A stretch of DNA of 64,000 bases from Hypericibacter terrae (GTDB taxonomy: Bacteria > Pseudomonadota > Alphaproteobacteria > Dongiales > Dongiaceae): the NCBI RefSeq assembly GCF_008728855.1, contig NZ_CP042906.1:3709570-3773569 (forward strand). The letters are read 5' to 3'. Position numbers and translations under genes: made by a program. Shown here one piece after another: positions 18,260-27,547 of this stretch (its first letter is position 1; each line of letters starts with the position of its first letter). Below the pieces are notes generated by a model. That model saw only the letters and a program-made list of their open reading frames with translations. It was not told where the DNA came from and did not search any database.

Positions 18260-19046
18260 GGGCACCCTCGCGGCGGCGGCCGAGATAGGCCTCGATGACG
18301 CGCGGATCGCGCTGGATCTCCATCGGCGATCCTTCGGCGAGGATGCGGCCCTGATGCATGACATGGATCCGCTGGCAATGGGTCATGATCATCTTCATGT
18401 CATGTTCGACCAGGATGATGGTCAGGCCCAGCTCGCGATGGAGCCGCGAGATGGTGGCGCCGAGCTCCGCCGTCTCATGGGGATTCATGCCGGCGGAAGG
18501 CTCATCCAGCAGCAGCAGCACCGGCTCCGTCGCCAGCGCCCGCGCGAACTCCACTTTTCGCTGGTCGCCATAGGGCAGGTTGGCCACCAGATCGCCCGCG
18601 CGGTCGCGCAGATCGAGAATCTCCAGCACCTCGAGCGCGCGCTCGCGGATTTTGCTCTCGGACCTGGCGGCCGTGGGGAAGCGCAGGACCGTCGGCCAGA
18701 AGCCGGCGCCATGGCGCATATGCAGGCCGACCGCGACATTGTCGATGACCGGCAGATCGCGGAACAGCCGGATGTTCTGGAATGTCCGCGCCATGCCCAG
18801 GCGCGCATTCTGCTCGGGCCGGTTGCCCGCGACCTCCTGGCCGCGAAAGACGATGCGCCCGCCGCTCGGCTTGAACACGCCGGTCAGGAGATTGAACGCC
18901 GTGGTCTTGCCGGACCCGTTCGGCCCGATGAGGCCGACGAGTTCGCCCGACGCGATCGTCAGGTCCAGCTTCTCGAGCGCCTTCACGCCGCCGAAGTTCT
19001 TCTTCAGACCGGCAACCGTGAGCAGCGCCTCGCGGCCCGCCTCCAT
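18246..19046 (-). CDS. livG: LivG-type ABC transporter ATPase
   Basis: A 266-residue ATPase with Walker A GPNGSGKTT, the TFQNIRLFRDLPVIDNV block diagnostic of LivG, Walker B LLLLDEPSAGMNP, and the switch EHDMKMIM. The signature is degenerate: LPYGDQRKVEFARAL in place of LSGGQ, as usual in LivG. The ATG at 19046 is preferred to 19061 because GGGGAGAG sits a few bases before it. It is the first gene of the importer operon; upstream lies an unusually AT-rich stretch (about 19094-19140) that probably holds the promoter, divergent from the epimerase gene. Confidence 0.88.
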   Translation of the reverse strand: MEAGREALLTVAGLKKNFGGVKALEKLDLTIASGELVGLIGPNGSGKTTAFNLLTGVFKPSGGRIVFRGQEVAGNRPEQNARLGMARTFQNIRLFRDLPVIDNVAVGLHMRHGAGFWPTVLRFPTAARSESKIRERALEVLEILDLRDRAGDLVANLPYGDQRKVEFARALATEPVLLLLDEPSAGMNPHETAELGATISRLHRELGLTIILVEHDMKMIMTHCQRIHVMHQGRILAEGSPMEIQRDPRVIEAYLGRRREGAHAVA

Positions 19047-19215
19047 GGCTCTCCCCGTCATCCGCGCGTCTCGTTTCCCGGGCGCGTCTTGATGTTATAA
19101 ACGGAAGCACTAGTATCACGTCCCTAACATTTATTACAAGACGCCGGCGCGAGCGCCTTGAACCGCAACCGGTTCTGCGCCGGTTACGGTGAACCCTCGA
19201 GAGACCGGGAACGGA

Positions 19216-20169
19216 ATGACTGATAGCGCGCCGCCGGAGAAACCCGCCATGCCACAGCGACCGCTCGGGCGCGTGCTGGTGACGGGTGCGCGGGGGTTCA
19301 TCGGCGCGGCGCTGATCGAGCGCCTGGCGCGCGAGGGCACCGTGGCGGTCGGCAGCGATCTCGCCTCCGGCAAACCGCTGCCTGGCGATTTCCGGCCTTG
19401 CGATATCACCGATCAAAGCCAGGTCGACAGGCTGGTCGATGGCGACGAGTTCGACACCATCCTCCATTGCGGGGCGGTGTCGGGCCCGATGGTGATGGCC
19501 GACCGGCCGCTGGAGATCTGGCGGATCAATGCCATGGGAACGGCCTATCTGCTCGAGGCGGCGCGACGGCGGCGCGTCGGGCGTTTCGTTCTCTGCTCCA
19601 CGACCGAGATCTTCGGATCGCGCTGCGGCCCCCGGATCGACGAGGACACGCCGCCCTCGCCCGACGGCGTCTATGGCGCCAGCAAGATCGCGGCCGAGCA
19701 GGCCATGACCGGTTATGTCCGGGAGCATGGCCTGGACGCGGTGGCGCTGCGCCTTTCCTGGATCTACGGGCCGGGCCGGATCACGCCGACCATGCTGGAG
19801 CAGCTCTTGCGGGCGTCATTGGACGGGCGGCCTTTCGAGATCGAGAGCTCGCCCGCCGAGGTCACGCATTATCTCTATATCGAGGATGTGGTCGAAGGGC
19901 TGCTGGCCGCGGCCCGCGCCCAGCGGCTGCCGCGCCTCACCTACAACATCACCGCGGGCGCCGGCCAGACGCTGGAGCAGGTCATATCGCAGCTGCGCGC
20001 CTTCGCGCCGGAGACGCGCGTGTCCTTCACCGGCCAGGGGCCCCATGCCACGGGGCCGACGAGCTTCGATCTCAACCTGGCGGCGCGCGATCTCGGATAT
20101 CGGCCGCGCATCCCGCTGGTGGAAGGCCTGAAGCGCTATCGCGATGCGCTGCGCGACCGGCGAACCTAA
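19216..20169 (+). CDS. NAD-dependent epimerase/dehydratase family protein
   Basis: A 317-residue extended SDR. The Rossmann motif VTGARGFIGAAL lies near the N-terminus. The catalytic Ser/Thr block FVLCSTTEIFG and Tyr/Lys in VYGASK follow, with the HYLYIEDVVEGLLAA element of sugar-nucleotide or hydroxy-acid epimerases. The substrate is probably a nucleotide sugar or related compound; this cannot be settled here. The ATG at 19216 has GGGAACGGA before it; a GTG at 19189 is possible. It is the only plus-strand gene between two minus-strand operons and overlaps the amidase stop by four bases (convergent). Confidence 0.85.
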   Translation: MTDSAPPEKPAMPQRPLGRVLVTGARGFIGAALIERLAREGTVAVGSDLASGKPLPGDFRPCDITDQSQVDRLVDGDEFDTILHCGAVSGPMVMADRPLEIWRINAMGTAYLLEAARRRRVGRFVLCSTTEIFGSRCGPRIDEDTPPSPDGVYGASKIAAEQAMTGYVREHGLDAVALRLSWIYGPGRITPTMLEQLLRASLDGRPFEIESSPAEVTHYLYIEDVVEGLLAAARAQRLPRLTYNITAGAGQTLEQVISQLRAFAPETRVSFTGQGPHATGPTSFDLNLAARDLGYRPRIPLVEGLKRYRDALRDRRT

Positions 20170-21638
20170 AGCCCCATCTTCTCCAGCAGGGCCGGCCATT
20201 TGTCCTGCCAAGGCTTGGCCGCCTCGAACGCCGCCGAGGCCCGTAGCACGGCCGGGTCATCGAGATGGCGCCCGACGATCTGCAAGCCAACGGGCAGCCC
20301 GTCCTTGGTGAAACCAGCCGGTACGGTCGCGGCCGGCTGCCCGGTCATGTTGAAGGGGAAGGTGAAGGCCAGCCATTTGAAGGGCGGCACGATACGGCCA
20401 TCGATCTTTTCCGGGCCCTGGACATGCAGCGCGAAAGGCGGCACGGCCAGAGTCGGCGTGAGCAGCAGGTCATAGCGCTGCATGAAGCGCCACATTTTGT
20501 TGGTGACCGCCTTGCGAACCATGATCGCATCGGTGAAGTCCTCGGCACTCCAGGGCCGCATGATGAAGTCGATCAGATGCGGCGTCATCCGCCCCCCATG
20601 CTTCGCCACCATCGCGCGCAGCCCCTTGAGATCGGACTCCATCGCGACCAGCCCCCAGAAAGCCGGATAGGGGTCCTCGAAGCCCGGATGCGCCTCCTCG
20701 ACCTTGCAGCCGAGGTCGCGCTCGAACACCTTGACCGCCTCGCCCACCACGCGGCGCACTTCCGGATCGACCGCGGCGTAGCCCCAATCGGGGCTGTAGG
20801 CGACGCGCAGCCCCTTGAGATCGCCCTTGAGGCAACCCATCCAATCGAACTCGGGTTTGGGCAGGCTGTAGCGATCGCGCGAATCCGGGCCCGAGCCGAT
20901 CACTGATAGCATCAGCGCCGAATCCGCCACCGTGCGGCTCATCGGCCCGATATGCTCGAGCGATTCCCAGCTCGACACGCCGGGATAGCGTTCGTCTTTC
21001 GTGCCGGGATAGAGCGGAACGCGCCCCATCGAGGCCTTGATCCCATAGATGCCGCAATGGGCCGAGGGGATGCGAACCGAGCCGCCGCCATCGCTGCCGA
21101 TGGCGAAGGGCCCCATACCGGCCGCAACCGCCGCTCCCGAGCCGGCGCTGGAACCGCCGGAGGTACGCTCGAGATTCCAGGGATTGCAGGTCGTCTCGAA
21201 GACCGGACTGTGGCCGACGCCGCTATAGCCGAACTCCGGGACATTGGTCTTGCCGATGATGACGGCGCCGGCCTGCTTCAGCCGCTCGACCACCACATCG
21301 TCCTCGTCGGGCACGAAGTCTTCATAGGCGGCCGAGCCCGAGACCGTCCGAACGCCCGCGGTACAGACGAGATCCTTGATGCCGATCGGCACGCCCGCCA
21401 GCGGTCCGACCGCCTCGCCCGCGAGAATGGCCTTCTCGACCTGCTTCGCCTGCTGGCGCGCGAGGTCCGGCGTCGGCGTGCAGAAGGCATGGAGCAGCGG
21501 CTCCAGCTTGTCCATGCGGGCCAGCACCGCCTCGACGGCTTCGGTCGGCGACAGCTCCTTGGTCCTGATTTTCTTCGCGAGCGTCACCGCGCTCATGCGG
21601 CCGATCTCGACGATCGACGACGGAGTCACTGAAACCAT
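20166..21638 (-). CDS. Amidase signature family hydrolase
   Basis: A 490-residue amidase with an intact triad: Lys in IGIKDLVCTAG, TSGGSSAGSGAAVAAG, and SDGGGSVRIPSAHCG with the nucleophile Ser. It starts MVSVTPSSIVEIGRMSAVTL behind AAAGGAGG, a strong ribosome binding site. It is the last gene of the amide-utilisation run, after the alpha/beta hydrolase and NCS1 permease, suggesting that an imported amide- or hydantoin-like compound is finally deaminated here. It is only distantly similar to the amidase at 7958-9322 outside the signature, so it is not a recent duplicate. Confidence 0.9.
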   Translation of the reverse strand: MVSVTPSSIVEIGRMSAVTLAKKIRTKELSPTEAVEAVLARMDKLEPLLHAFCTPTPDLARQQAKQVEKAILAGEAVGPLAGVPIGIKDLVCTAGVRTVSGSAAYEDFVPDEDDVVVERLKQAGAVIIGKTNVPEFGYSGVGHSPVFETTCNPWNLERTSGGSSAGSGAAVAAGMGPFAIGSDGGGSVRIPSAHCGIYGIKASMGRVPLYPGTKDERYPGVSSWESLEHIGPMSRTVADSALMLSVIGSGPDSRDRYSLPKPEFDWMGCLKGDLKGLRVAYSPDWGYAAVDPEVRRVVGEAVKVFERDLGCKVEEAHPGFEDPYPAFWGLVAMESDLKGLRAMVAKHGGRMTPHLIDFIMRPWSAEDFTDAIMVRKAVTNKMWRFMQRYDLLLTPTLAVPPFALHVQGPEKIDGRIVPPFKWLAFTFPFNMTGQPAATVPAGFTKDGLPVGLQIVGRHLDDPAVLRASAAFEAAKPWQDKWPALLEKMGL

Positions 21639-21672
21639 GGATGCCTCCTTTGATTCGTGAACGAACCGTCAC

Positions 21673-21700
21673 GGCGGATCGAACGGGAGATCGATCCGCC
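21673..21700 (-). promoter_or_regulatory. Intercistronic stem-loop between alpha/beta hydrolase and amidase
   Basis: GGCGGATCGA (21673-21682) pairs perfectly with TCGATCCGCC (21691-21700) around an 8-base loop. No T-run follows, so it is probably a stability or attenuation element, not a terminator. Confidence 0.5.
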
Positions 21701-21762
21701 GGCGAAAGCTGGTAAGGCAGCCGCCAGGCATAGCGCAGGCGCCACGCCCGGCTGCTGTGAGG

Positions 21763-22779
21763 TCAGGACCGCATCAACTCCTTCAAGACATTGTCGAGGA
21801 ACTTCACATCCTCGGGGTTGGTGCCGGGGCCGCCCGCGAAATGACCCCAGATCGACGGGATCGGCAGGAATTTCGCATTGGGCATATGCTTGACCTCGTA
21901 CTGGCTATCCTCGGGCGGGAAGTAGAGATCCGTCTGGCCGGGCATCACGATGGCCCTGGCCTTGACGGCCGCCAGCGCCTTCTCGAAATTGCCGTTGAAG
22001 ACCGGATTGGCGCTGATATCGCCCCTCTGCCAAGTCCAGAGCATCGCCAGCAAATTGTTGGGGTCGCGTACCAGGAACAGCCCTTCCCAGAATCCCACCA
22101 GGAAATCCTCGAGCGAGGCATAGCCCATCCGCTTGATGTCGAGCTGCTCGCGATAGAAGGCTTGCGAGAAGCCCCAGCCCGCATAGACGCGGGCCATGGC
22201 GCGCAGCCCCTTCTGCGGCAGTTTCTCGTACCAGCCGCCCTGGAAAGCGTCGTCGGCGGTGAGTGCCGCCTTGACGCCTTCAAGGAAGACGAAGTTGTGG
22301 CGCGACGTCTTGGCCGAGCCGCAAAACGGCACGATCCGCTCGACCATGTCGGGATAGAGACAGCCCCACTGGAAGGTCTGCTGCGCGCCCATGGACCAGC
22401 CGGTCACGAGCGCCACCCGTTCGATCCCGAACTTCTCCGTCACCAGGCGATGCTGGAGGGTGACGTTGTCGTACAAAGTGACATTCGGGAAGCGCGCCCG
22501 GTCATAGGGCGGCGGCGTGTTGCTGGGTGAAGTCGACAGGCCGTTGCCCAACATGTTCGGGATGATGATGAAGTATCTCTCCGGGTCGAGCGCCATCCCC
22601 CGCCCGATCAGCCACTCATTGTTCACATGCTGGCCGGAGTACCAGGTCGGATAGACGATGACGTTGTCCTTGCGGCCGTTGAGTTTGCCGTAGGTCTTGT
22701 AGGCGAGCGTCGCGCCTCGCAGGGTGGCCCCTGACTGCAGGACGACATCGCCCAGTTCGAAGATCTCGTGGTCGCTCAT
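21763..22779 (-). CDS. Alpha/beta-fold hydrolase, homoserine O-acetyltransferase (MetX)-like
   Basis: A 338-residue alpha/beta hydrolase resembling MetX: YKTYGKLN near the N-terminus, YFIIIPNMLGNGLSTSP, the nucleophile elbow GWSMGAQQ (Ser), the acid GQTDLYFPPED (Asp) and WGHFAGGPG (His). MetX proteins acetylate homoserine, but this length and the missing met genes point to a member that hydrolyses or transfers acyl groups on another substrate. The start is behind AAGGAGG. It lies 42 bases after the NCS1 permease on the same strand and before an amidase, suggesting a role in degrading what the permease imports. Confidence 0.8.
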   Translation of the reverse strand: MSDHEIFELGDVVLQSGATLRGATLAYKTYGKLNGRKDNVIVYPTWYSGQHVNNEWLIGRGMALDPERYFIIIPNMLGNGLSTSPSNTPPPYDRARFPNVTLYDNVTLQHRLVTEKFGIERVALVTGWSMGAQQTFQWGCLYPDMVERIVPFCGSAKTSRHNFVFLEGVKAALTADDAFQGGWYEKLPQKGLRAMARVYAGWGFSQAFYREQLDIKRMGYASLEDFLVGFWEGLFLVRDPNNLLAMLWTWQRGDISANPVFNGNFEKALAAVKARAIVMPGQTDLYFPPEDSQYEVKHMPNAKFLPIPSIWGHFAGGPGTNPEDVKFLDNVLKELMRS

Positions 22780-22821
22780 CCGGGTCCTCCTTGTCTCTAT
22801 AGGGATACCGCCCGCCCGGTC

Positions 22822-24153
22822 TCAGGAGCTCTGGCGGGCCGTTGCCGGGCGCAGTGCCATGATGCCCCAATAGACCGCGCCACCGACGATCGCCGCCGAG
22901 AGGGCGGTGCACCACTCGGGCATGTTCTTCTCGACGATGAAGGCGACGACCGAGCCGGCAATCCAGCCGAGGAACGCCTGGGCCCGCCAATCCACGTCGA
23001 TCTCCGACCCACGGCGAACGACATACTGATCGACCAGGATGATAGCGCCGATCGGCGGCACCAGAATGCCGAGCAGCGAGAGCCATTCAATGAAGAAAGC
23101 CCAGACATTGCCGGCGGCGACGGCGATGCCGATGGCGCCCAGAATGATCGCTGCCGCCCGCATATGGCCGCCGACGATGCGCGACCAGCCCGTCGCCGAA
23201 TTATAGAGGCAGTGCGAGCAGACGGAACCCAGATTGGTGAGCAGGAAGACGAAGGCCAGCAGCGAGAGCCAGGCGACACCCTTGCCGGTCATGTAACCGA
23301 ACATGTTGTCGGCGCCGAACGGATTGGCATCGGGCACGGCCAGGGCCGCCGTCATGACGCCGCCCACCAGCATCGCGACCAGGTTGGCGAAGGGGAAGGC
23401 GCTGAAGGTGGCGAAGAGCGAGCTGCGCGAATCCCTGGCCCAGCGGTTGAAGTCCGCGGTCACGGTTCCGGCATCGACGAAGAGCGCCAGCACCACCGTG
23501 AGGCCAACGCCCATGGACATCGGCACCTCGGGATGGCTGCCCGGATAGCTCATGATCGCAGCCCAACTCGTGGTGCTGGCGGCGTCGCCCGCGACCCATA
23601 CTCCCAGAATGACGAACAGCGGCACGGAGACCATGCCGATCCAATGCAAACCGCGCACGCCGATGAAGGTAATGCCGATATAGAGCACGCCGGCGATGAT
23701 CGTCATCAGCACATAGCTCATATGATAGGTGCTGCTGATCAAGGCGCCGGTGATTCCGGTTTGGACCGCGTACCAGCCCAGCAACAAGGTCGAGAGCAGT
23801 CCGGAGGCAAGCACATAGCCCTTGCGACCGAAGACCACGCTGGCGAGCAGCGCGAAGTTCCGGCCGGTGCGCGTGCCGAGCAGACCCAGGAGGCCCACAT
23901 AGGCGAACATGATCAGGTTGCCGACGATCATGGCGACCAGCGCGCGGCTGAAGCCCATGCCCAGTACCAGGATGGACCCGGTCATCGCCCCCGTGATGAT
24001 CATCGGGAAGCCGATCCAGACCATGGTCATGGAAAAAGCACTGCGGCGAGCGGCGAGCGGAACCGGCTTGTGCTCATACTCCTCGCCCAGGAAATGGTCG
24101 ACTTCAGCTTCGACGGCGTCGACACCGGTTTGTTGGTTCTTCTGGTTAGCCAA
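22822..24153 (-). CDS. NCS1-family nucleobase/hydantoin-type permease (TTG start)
   Basis: A 443-residue, roughly 12-helix membrane protein of the purine-cytosine permease / NCS1 group (WIGFPMIITGAMTGSIL, VALFVDAG-like core helix, WRAQAFLGW near the C-terminus). It would import a nucleobase, allantoin, hydantoin or similar nitrogenous ring by cation symport. I place the start at a TTG (24153) because AGGAGG lies exactly five bases before it; a frame back to an ATG at 24249 adds 32 Arg/Ala-rich residues unlike the family. It is followed closely by the alpha/beta hydrolase and amidase genes and preceded by a 342-base leader. Confidence 0.82.
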   Translation of the reverse strand: MANQKNQQTGVDAVEAEVDHFLGEEYEHKPVPLAARRSAFSMTMVWIGFPMIITGAMTGSILVLGMGFSRALVAMIVGNLIMFAYVGLLGLLGTRTGRNFALLASVVFGRKGYVLASGLLSTLLLGWYAVQTGITGALISSTYHMSYVLMTIIAGVLYIGITFIGVRGLHWIGMVSVPLFVILGVWVAGDAASTTSWAAIMSYPGSHPEVPMSMGVGLTVVLALFVDAGTVTADFNRWARDSRSSLFATFSAFPFANLVAMLVGGVMTAALAVPDANPFGADNMFGYMTGKGVAWLSLLAFVFLLTNLGSVCSHCLYNSATGWSRIVGGHMRAAAIILGAIGIAVAAGNVWAFFIEWLSLLGILVPPIGAIILVDQYVVRRGSEIDVDWRAQAFLGWIAGSVVAFIVEKNMPEWCTALSAAIVGGAVYWGIMALRPATARQSS

Positions 24154-24495
24154 CGTTACCTCCTCTGGCTGCGCCCGCTCCGCGATATGCGAGGCGGGGT
24201 GTCCCGCTCGGTTCGCTCCGCGAGACAAGGAGCCTATCGGCACGGACATTCCCTGCGCCGTCCCCGCACCTCACGGGTGCCGCGGACGGAGGAGACGTCT
24301 TGATCGGACGGGTGTCGCATGTAAGGCAGAGAAGGCGCGGCTTCACCCGACCATGATCGATGGCGGTTGCGAAGGCTTCAGCGCCTTGAATTTGAATCGA
24401 GAGCGGCGTCGATGCCGCAAGCACGAGCGATGCGTGCGTCAAAAAAGTTATCCAAGCCCCAAACTCAAGTCAATGATTTGTCCAGTGCCCGGCGA
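24154..24495 (-). other. 342-base leader upstream of the NCS1 permease
   Basis: This gap between the aquaporin stop and the permease start has no credible ORF. Read on the minus strand it contains small hairpins near the permease: CACC/GGTG around CGTGA, and GTCTCGC/GCGGGAC around a 12-base loop. No recognised riboswitch consensus (guanidine, xanthine, preQ1, purine) could be matched by eye. A promoter or regulatory leader is likely, since it is by far the longest gap in this operon. Confidence 0.4.
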
Positions 24496-25242
24496 TCACG
24501 ATTCAGGGTGGGCGATTGCGGGCTTGTGCGTGAAGCGCCAGGCAACCGCGCCCAGCATCACGCCCGCTATCGGCCCCACGACATAGATCCAGAAATAGCT
24601 GAAGTCGCCGAATGCCAGTGTCGGGCCGAACGCGCGGGCGGGGTTCATCGAGGCACCCGCATAGGGGCCGAACAACATGACTTCGATGCCGACCGTCCCG
24701 CCGATCGCCAGCGCGCCGGTCATCGGATCGGCGCGCGGATCGAATCCGGCGCCGCAAATGACCCACATCATGACGAAAGAAAGGAGGGTTTCGATCCCCA
24801 GGGCCTCGGCGGGCCCGACACCGGCGGCGACATTCGGCAGATTTGCGCCGGCGCTTCCGGCGGTGCCGAGTGTCGACATCAGCACCAGCCCGGCCAGCGC
24901 CGAACCGGCCAATTGGACTAGGACATAGCCCGGCAGCAGCCGCTTCTCCAACAGGCCCAGCCAGCAGGCGGCAATCGACAGGGCCGGATTGACATGCGCG
25001 CCGGAGATGGCGCCGCAGGTCGCAATCACGATCACGATCATGCCGCCCGAGGTCAGCCCCGATGCGATCGGTCCCAGCCCGCCGATGCGGGCCTGCAGCA
25101 CCACCGAGCCCGCCGCGAAGAGCACAAGCGCGAAGGTGCCGATGAACTCACAGGCGTATTTGGCGAGATCGGCGCGCGCCGGCGCCATCGCGCCGAGGGC
25201 CCGTCCCAGGTCCCGTGGCCGCATCGCCGCCCGGCCGCTCAC
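24496..25242 (-). CDS. MIP-family channel (aquaporin / small neutral solute channel)
   Basis: A 248-residue aquaporin-superfamily channel with six predicted helices and both half-helix motifs, HVNPALS and MNPARAFGP. The GTG start at 25242 sits five bases after AGGAGG, and only nine bases separate it from the VWA gene stop. Family knowledge: MIP channels pass water, glycerol, urea or ammonia. Its place in an amide operon makes amide/urea entry or ammonia release attractive, replacing the AmiS-type channel of Pseudomonas, but that is inference. Confidence 0.85.
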   Translation of the reverse strand: MSGRAAMRPRDLGRALGAMAPARADLAKYACEFIGTFALVLFAAGSVVLQARIGGLGPIASGLTSGGMIVIVIATCGAISGAHVNPALSIAACWLGLLEKRLLPGYVLVQLAGSALAGLVLMSTLGTAGSAGANLPNVAAGVGPAEALGIETLLSFVMMWVICGAGFDPRADPMTGALAIGGTVGIEVMLFGPYAGASMNPARAFGPTLAFGDFSYFWIYVVGPIAGVMLGAVAWRFTHKPAIAHPES

Positions 25243-25251
25243 CGCTGCCTC

Positions 25252-27537
25252 CTATCTTGTCAGCCGGAAGTACAACGAAGGGAGCCGGTCCGGCAGCCGG
25301 TCAATGCGATCGATCATGATGGTGTTGCGGGGGCCGAAAATGCGGGCGAGATGGTTCTCGGCCCCCGAATCCAGTCCGACGCATAGAGTATCGATCCCAT
25401 GCGCGGTCAAACCCGCCACCGCATAGCGCGCATCTTCGACCAGGTAGCGTCGATCCGGTACATCGCGATCCGACGGCTCGCCATCGGTCACCAGCAGCAG
25501 GAGCCTCCGATACGTCGTCTGCTTGCCGAGCTCGACACCGGCATGACGAATGGCAGCGCCCATGCGGGTCGAGAGGCTGCCGGTCAGGCCCGCCAGCCGC
25601 GACAGCGGCAGAGCTCCGAAGCGCTCGCTGAAATCCTTGATTCGTAGGTAGTGCACATCCTCACGTCCATCCGAGCAAAAGGCCGCGACGGCGAACGGAT
25701 CACCCAATCCCTCCATAGCCTCGCCCAGCAAAGCGACGGCCTGTTTCTCCAGCTCCAGGGTGGGACGCCGGCTACCCTTGATCGGGTCGTTGGTCGATTC
25801 CGAGATGTCGAGCAGGAGCAGCACCGAGAGATCGCGGAACTGGCGCATCACCGTCGAATAGATACGCGGGTCGGGACTCTCGCCGATCCGTTGGCTCAGG
25901 ACCGCCTGGATCGCCGCATCGAGATCGAGCTGCTCTCCCTCCGCCATATGCCTACGCCGCCGCGGCCGGCTGACCTTGGCGGCGCGGATCATCGCTTGAA
26001 TTCGAAATCGGAGTTCGGGGTTTGCTTCGATCGACCGCTCGATCTCACCCGGATCCCCCAGACGCGGCTCGTACTCCTTGACCGTGACCCAATCCGGCCG
26101 GTCCCGACCGATCAGATGGTCATGCTCGGGATAGCGCGCGACCGGAATGCCAATATCGACTGGAGCCTGCTCCTCGGGACGGGCCCGGTTGGCGGAGCCC
26201 TGGTCCCGCTCCGGTTCCTGGCGCTCGCGGTCGGGAGGGTCTGGATCGTCCTCCTCCTGCCGGACGATACGAACGGACTCGTCGAGAAGTTCCTCATCCG
26301 CCATCTCGTTCGGCTGTTCTCCCCAGTCCCAAAGCCCGACATTGTCGTCGCGATAGGGTGGCTCGGGCACGTAGGTCTTGGCATTGAATTGGATCCGCAT
26401 CTGACCCAGATCGTTGCCGAGCAGGCTTCCCAGCACGCGGCTCATCTGCTGGTCGTCCCAATGCTCGCGGGCCGCATAGAACATCTCCTTGCTCTTCTGC
26501 ACCCAGCCGTCCGGATCTTCGAAATCGGGATCGATCAGGGCCCGCGACAGCCGGGCCAGCAGCGTCGGTGCCGTCTTCGCGCCCGAGGGCTGCGCCACAT
26601 GGAACGGCAGCCAGAGGCGGCGCAGTCCCGGATATTCACGCATCGCAAGCTTCTCAACGCGAGCATCCTCGATCAGCGAGACCAAGGCGATCTGCACCGG
26701 CTTCAGGCTGCGTGCGGGAAACTTGTCCCGGGTGAAGGTCAAATGCGCCGCCACATGGGCCAGGGCCGCGCGGAAGATCTCCTCGGCCTGCTGATCGCGA
26801 AACCCCGGATAGACCGGCGGCACGCGGATCATCCCGCGGTCGAACGAGGTGCGGCGGCGCGAAGCCTCGGGCGCCCGCAAGGAGGGTTCGCGGATCGGGA
26901 GACGAATCCGCCACAGCGCGTCGAGGTAGTATTTCAGGCGCCGCCCGACATGCTCGAAGGTAACGTCGCTCGACTCCCGCTCGAGCCAGCGCTCCGCCTC
27001 GGGATCCTCGAACGAGAAATAGCCGTGACGGCGCTGGGCGTCCCCGCCGCCATAGCGGATGCCCGCGAGCACCCAGGCCTCGAGCCGCGACAGGTCGAGG
27101 CGTGAAAGCAGCCGATCGATCCGGATCAGGACCTCCGACACCGATTCCGGCGCCAGCGACGAGAGCCGCTCCATGAGGTTCAGGAAGGCTCGAAACCGAT
27201 GGGCATCGGCGACCCGCCCTGCCGCTTGCGCTGCCGCCGGCGGCAGCAGCTCGGCCGCCTTACGACCTGCCTTGATCGCCAGCAGTGAGACCGAGTCCGC
27301 CAGCGCGATGCCGGCATTGGGGCCGACCTTGCCGGCGACCTCCGGAGAATGGCGCCGGTAGCTTTCCACGACGGGCTCGCCATAGCCGGCCTGGGAAAGC
27401 CTCTCCACGGCCGCGAGCCAGGGCGCGGACATCGGACCCGCGAAGGCCAAGGCGGCGGCCCCTTGCAGCAAAGGCGGTGTCGCAGGCGGGGTTTCCGACG
27501 TGACCAGCTTCAAGAAATCCTTGGAAGAGCGGGGCAA
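25252..27537 (-). CDS. VWA-domain protein of the NorD/CbbO type, partner of the MoxR ATPase
   Basis: A 761-residue protein. Helical, charged N-terminal two-thirds include an acidic, Pro/Glu/Arg-rich linker near residues 400-480. A C-terminal von Willebrand A domain (about 565-761) has the MIDAS motif LLLLDISESTN (about 570-580) and TDGEPSD (about 680). This matches NorD/CbbO proteins, which pair with MoxR AAA ATPases of the CbbQ/NorQ group to remodel or insert a metal into a client enzyme. The start is a TTG 10 bases after the MoxR gene stop, so the pair is coupled. The likely client here is the amidase or importer of the same operon; no nitric-oxide reductase or Rubisco genes are present. 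Confidence 0.83.
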   Translation of the reverse strand: MPRSSKDFLKLVTSETPPATPPLLQGAAALAFAGPMSAPWLAAVERLSQAGYGEPVVESYRRHSPEVAGKVGPNAGIALADSVSLLAIKAGRKAAELLPPAAAQAAGRVADAHRFRAFLNLMERLSSLAPESVSEVLIRIDRLLSRLDLSRLEAWVLAGIRYGGGDAQRRHGYFSFEDPEAERWLERESSDVTFEHVGRRLKYYLDALWRIRLPIREPSLRAPEASRRRTSFDRGMIRVPPVYPGFRDQQAEEIFRAALAHVAAHLTFTRDKFPARSLKPVQIALVSLIEDARVEKLAMREYPGLRRLWLPFHVAQPSGAKTAPTLLARLSRALIDPDFEDPDGWVQKSKEMFYAAREHWDDQQMSRVLGSLLGNDLGQMRIQFNAKTYVPEPPYRDDNVGLWDWGEQPNEMADEELLDESVRIVRQEEDDPDPPDRERQEPERDQGSANRARPEEQAPVDIGIPVARYPEHDHLIGRDRPDWVTVKEYEPRLGDPGEIERSIEANPELRFRIQAMIRAAKVSRPRRRRHMAEGEQLDLDAAIQAVLSQRIGESPDPRIYSTVMRQFRDLSVLLLLDISESTNDPIKGSRRPTLELEKQAVALLGEAMEGLGDPFAVAAFCSDGREDVHYLRIKDFSERFGALPLSRLAGLTGSLSTRMGAAIRHAGVELGKQTTYRRLLLLVTDGEPSDRDVPDRRYLVEDARYAVAGLTAHGIDTLCVGLDSGAENHLARIFGPRNTIMIDRIDRLPDRLPSLYFRLTR

Positions 27538-27547
27538 ACGACGTCGC

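Noticed and set aside
24154-24300. Guanidine or xanthine riboswitch before the NCS1 permease
   Set aside because: No conserved core sequence of these classes could be matched by eye; kept only as a structured leader.
22768-24303. A 511-codon plus-strand frame
   Set aside because: Antisense to the NCS1 permease; it is His/Arg/Gly/Asp-rich, the usual mirror of hydrophobic coding.
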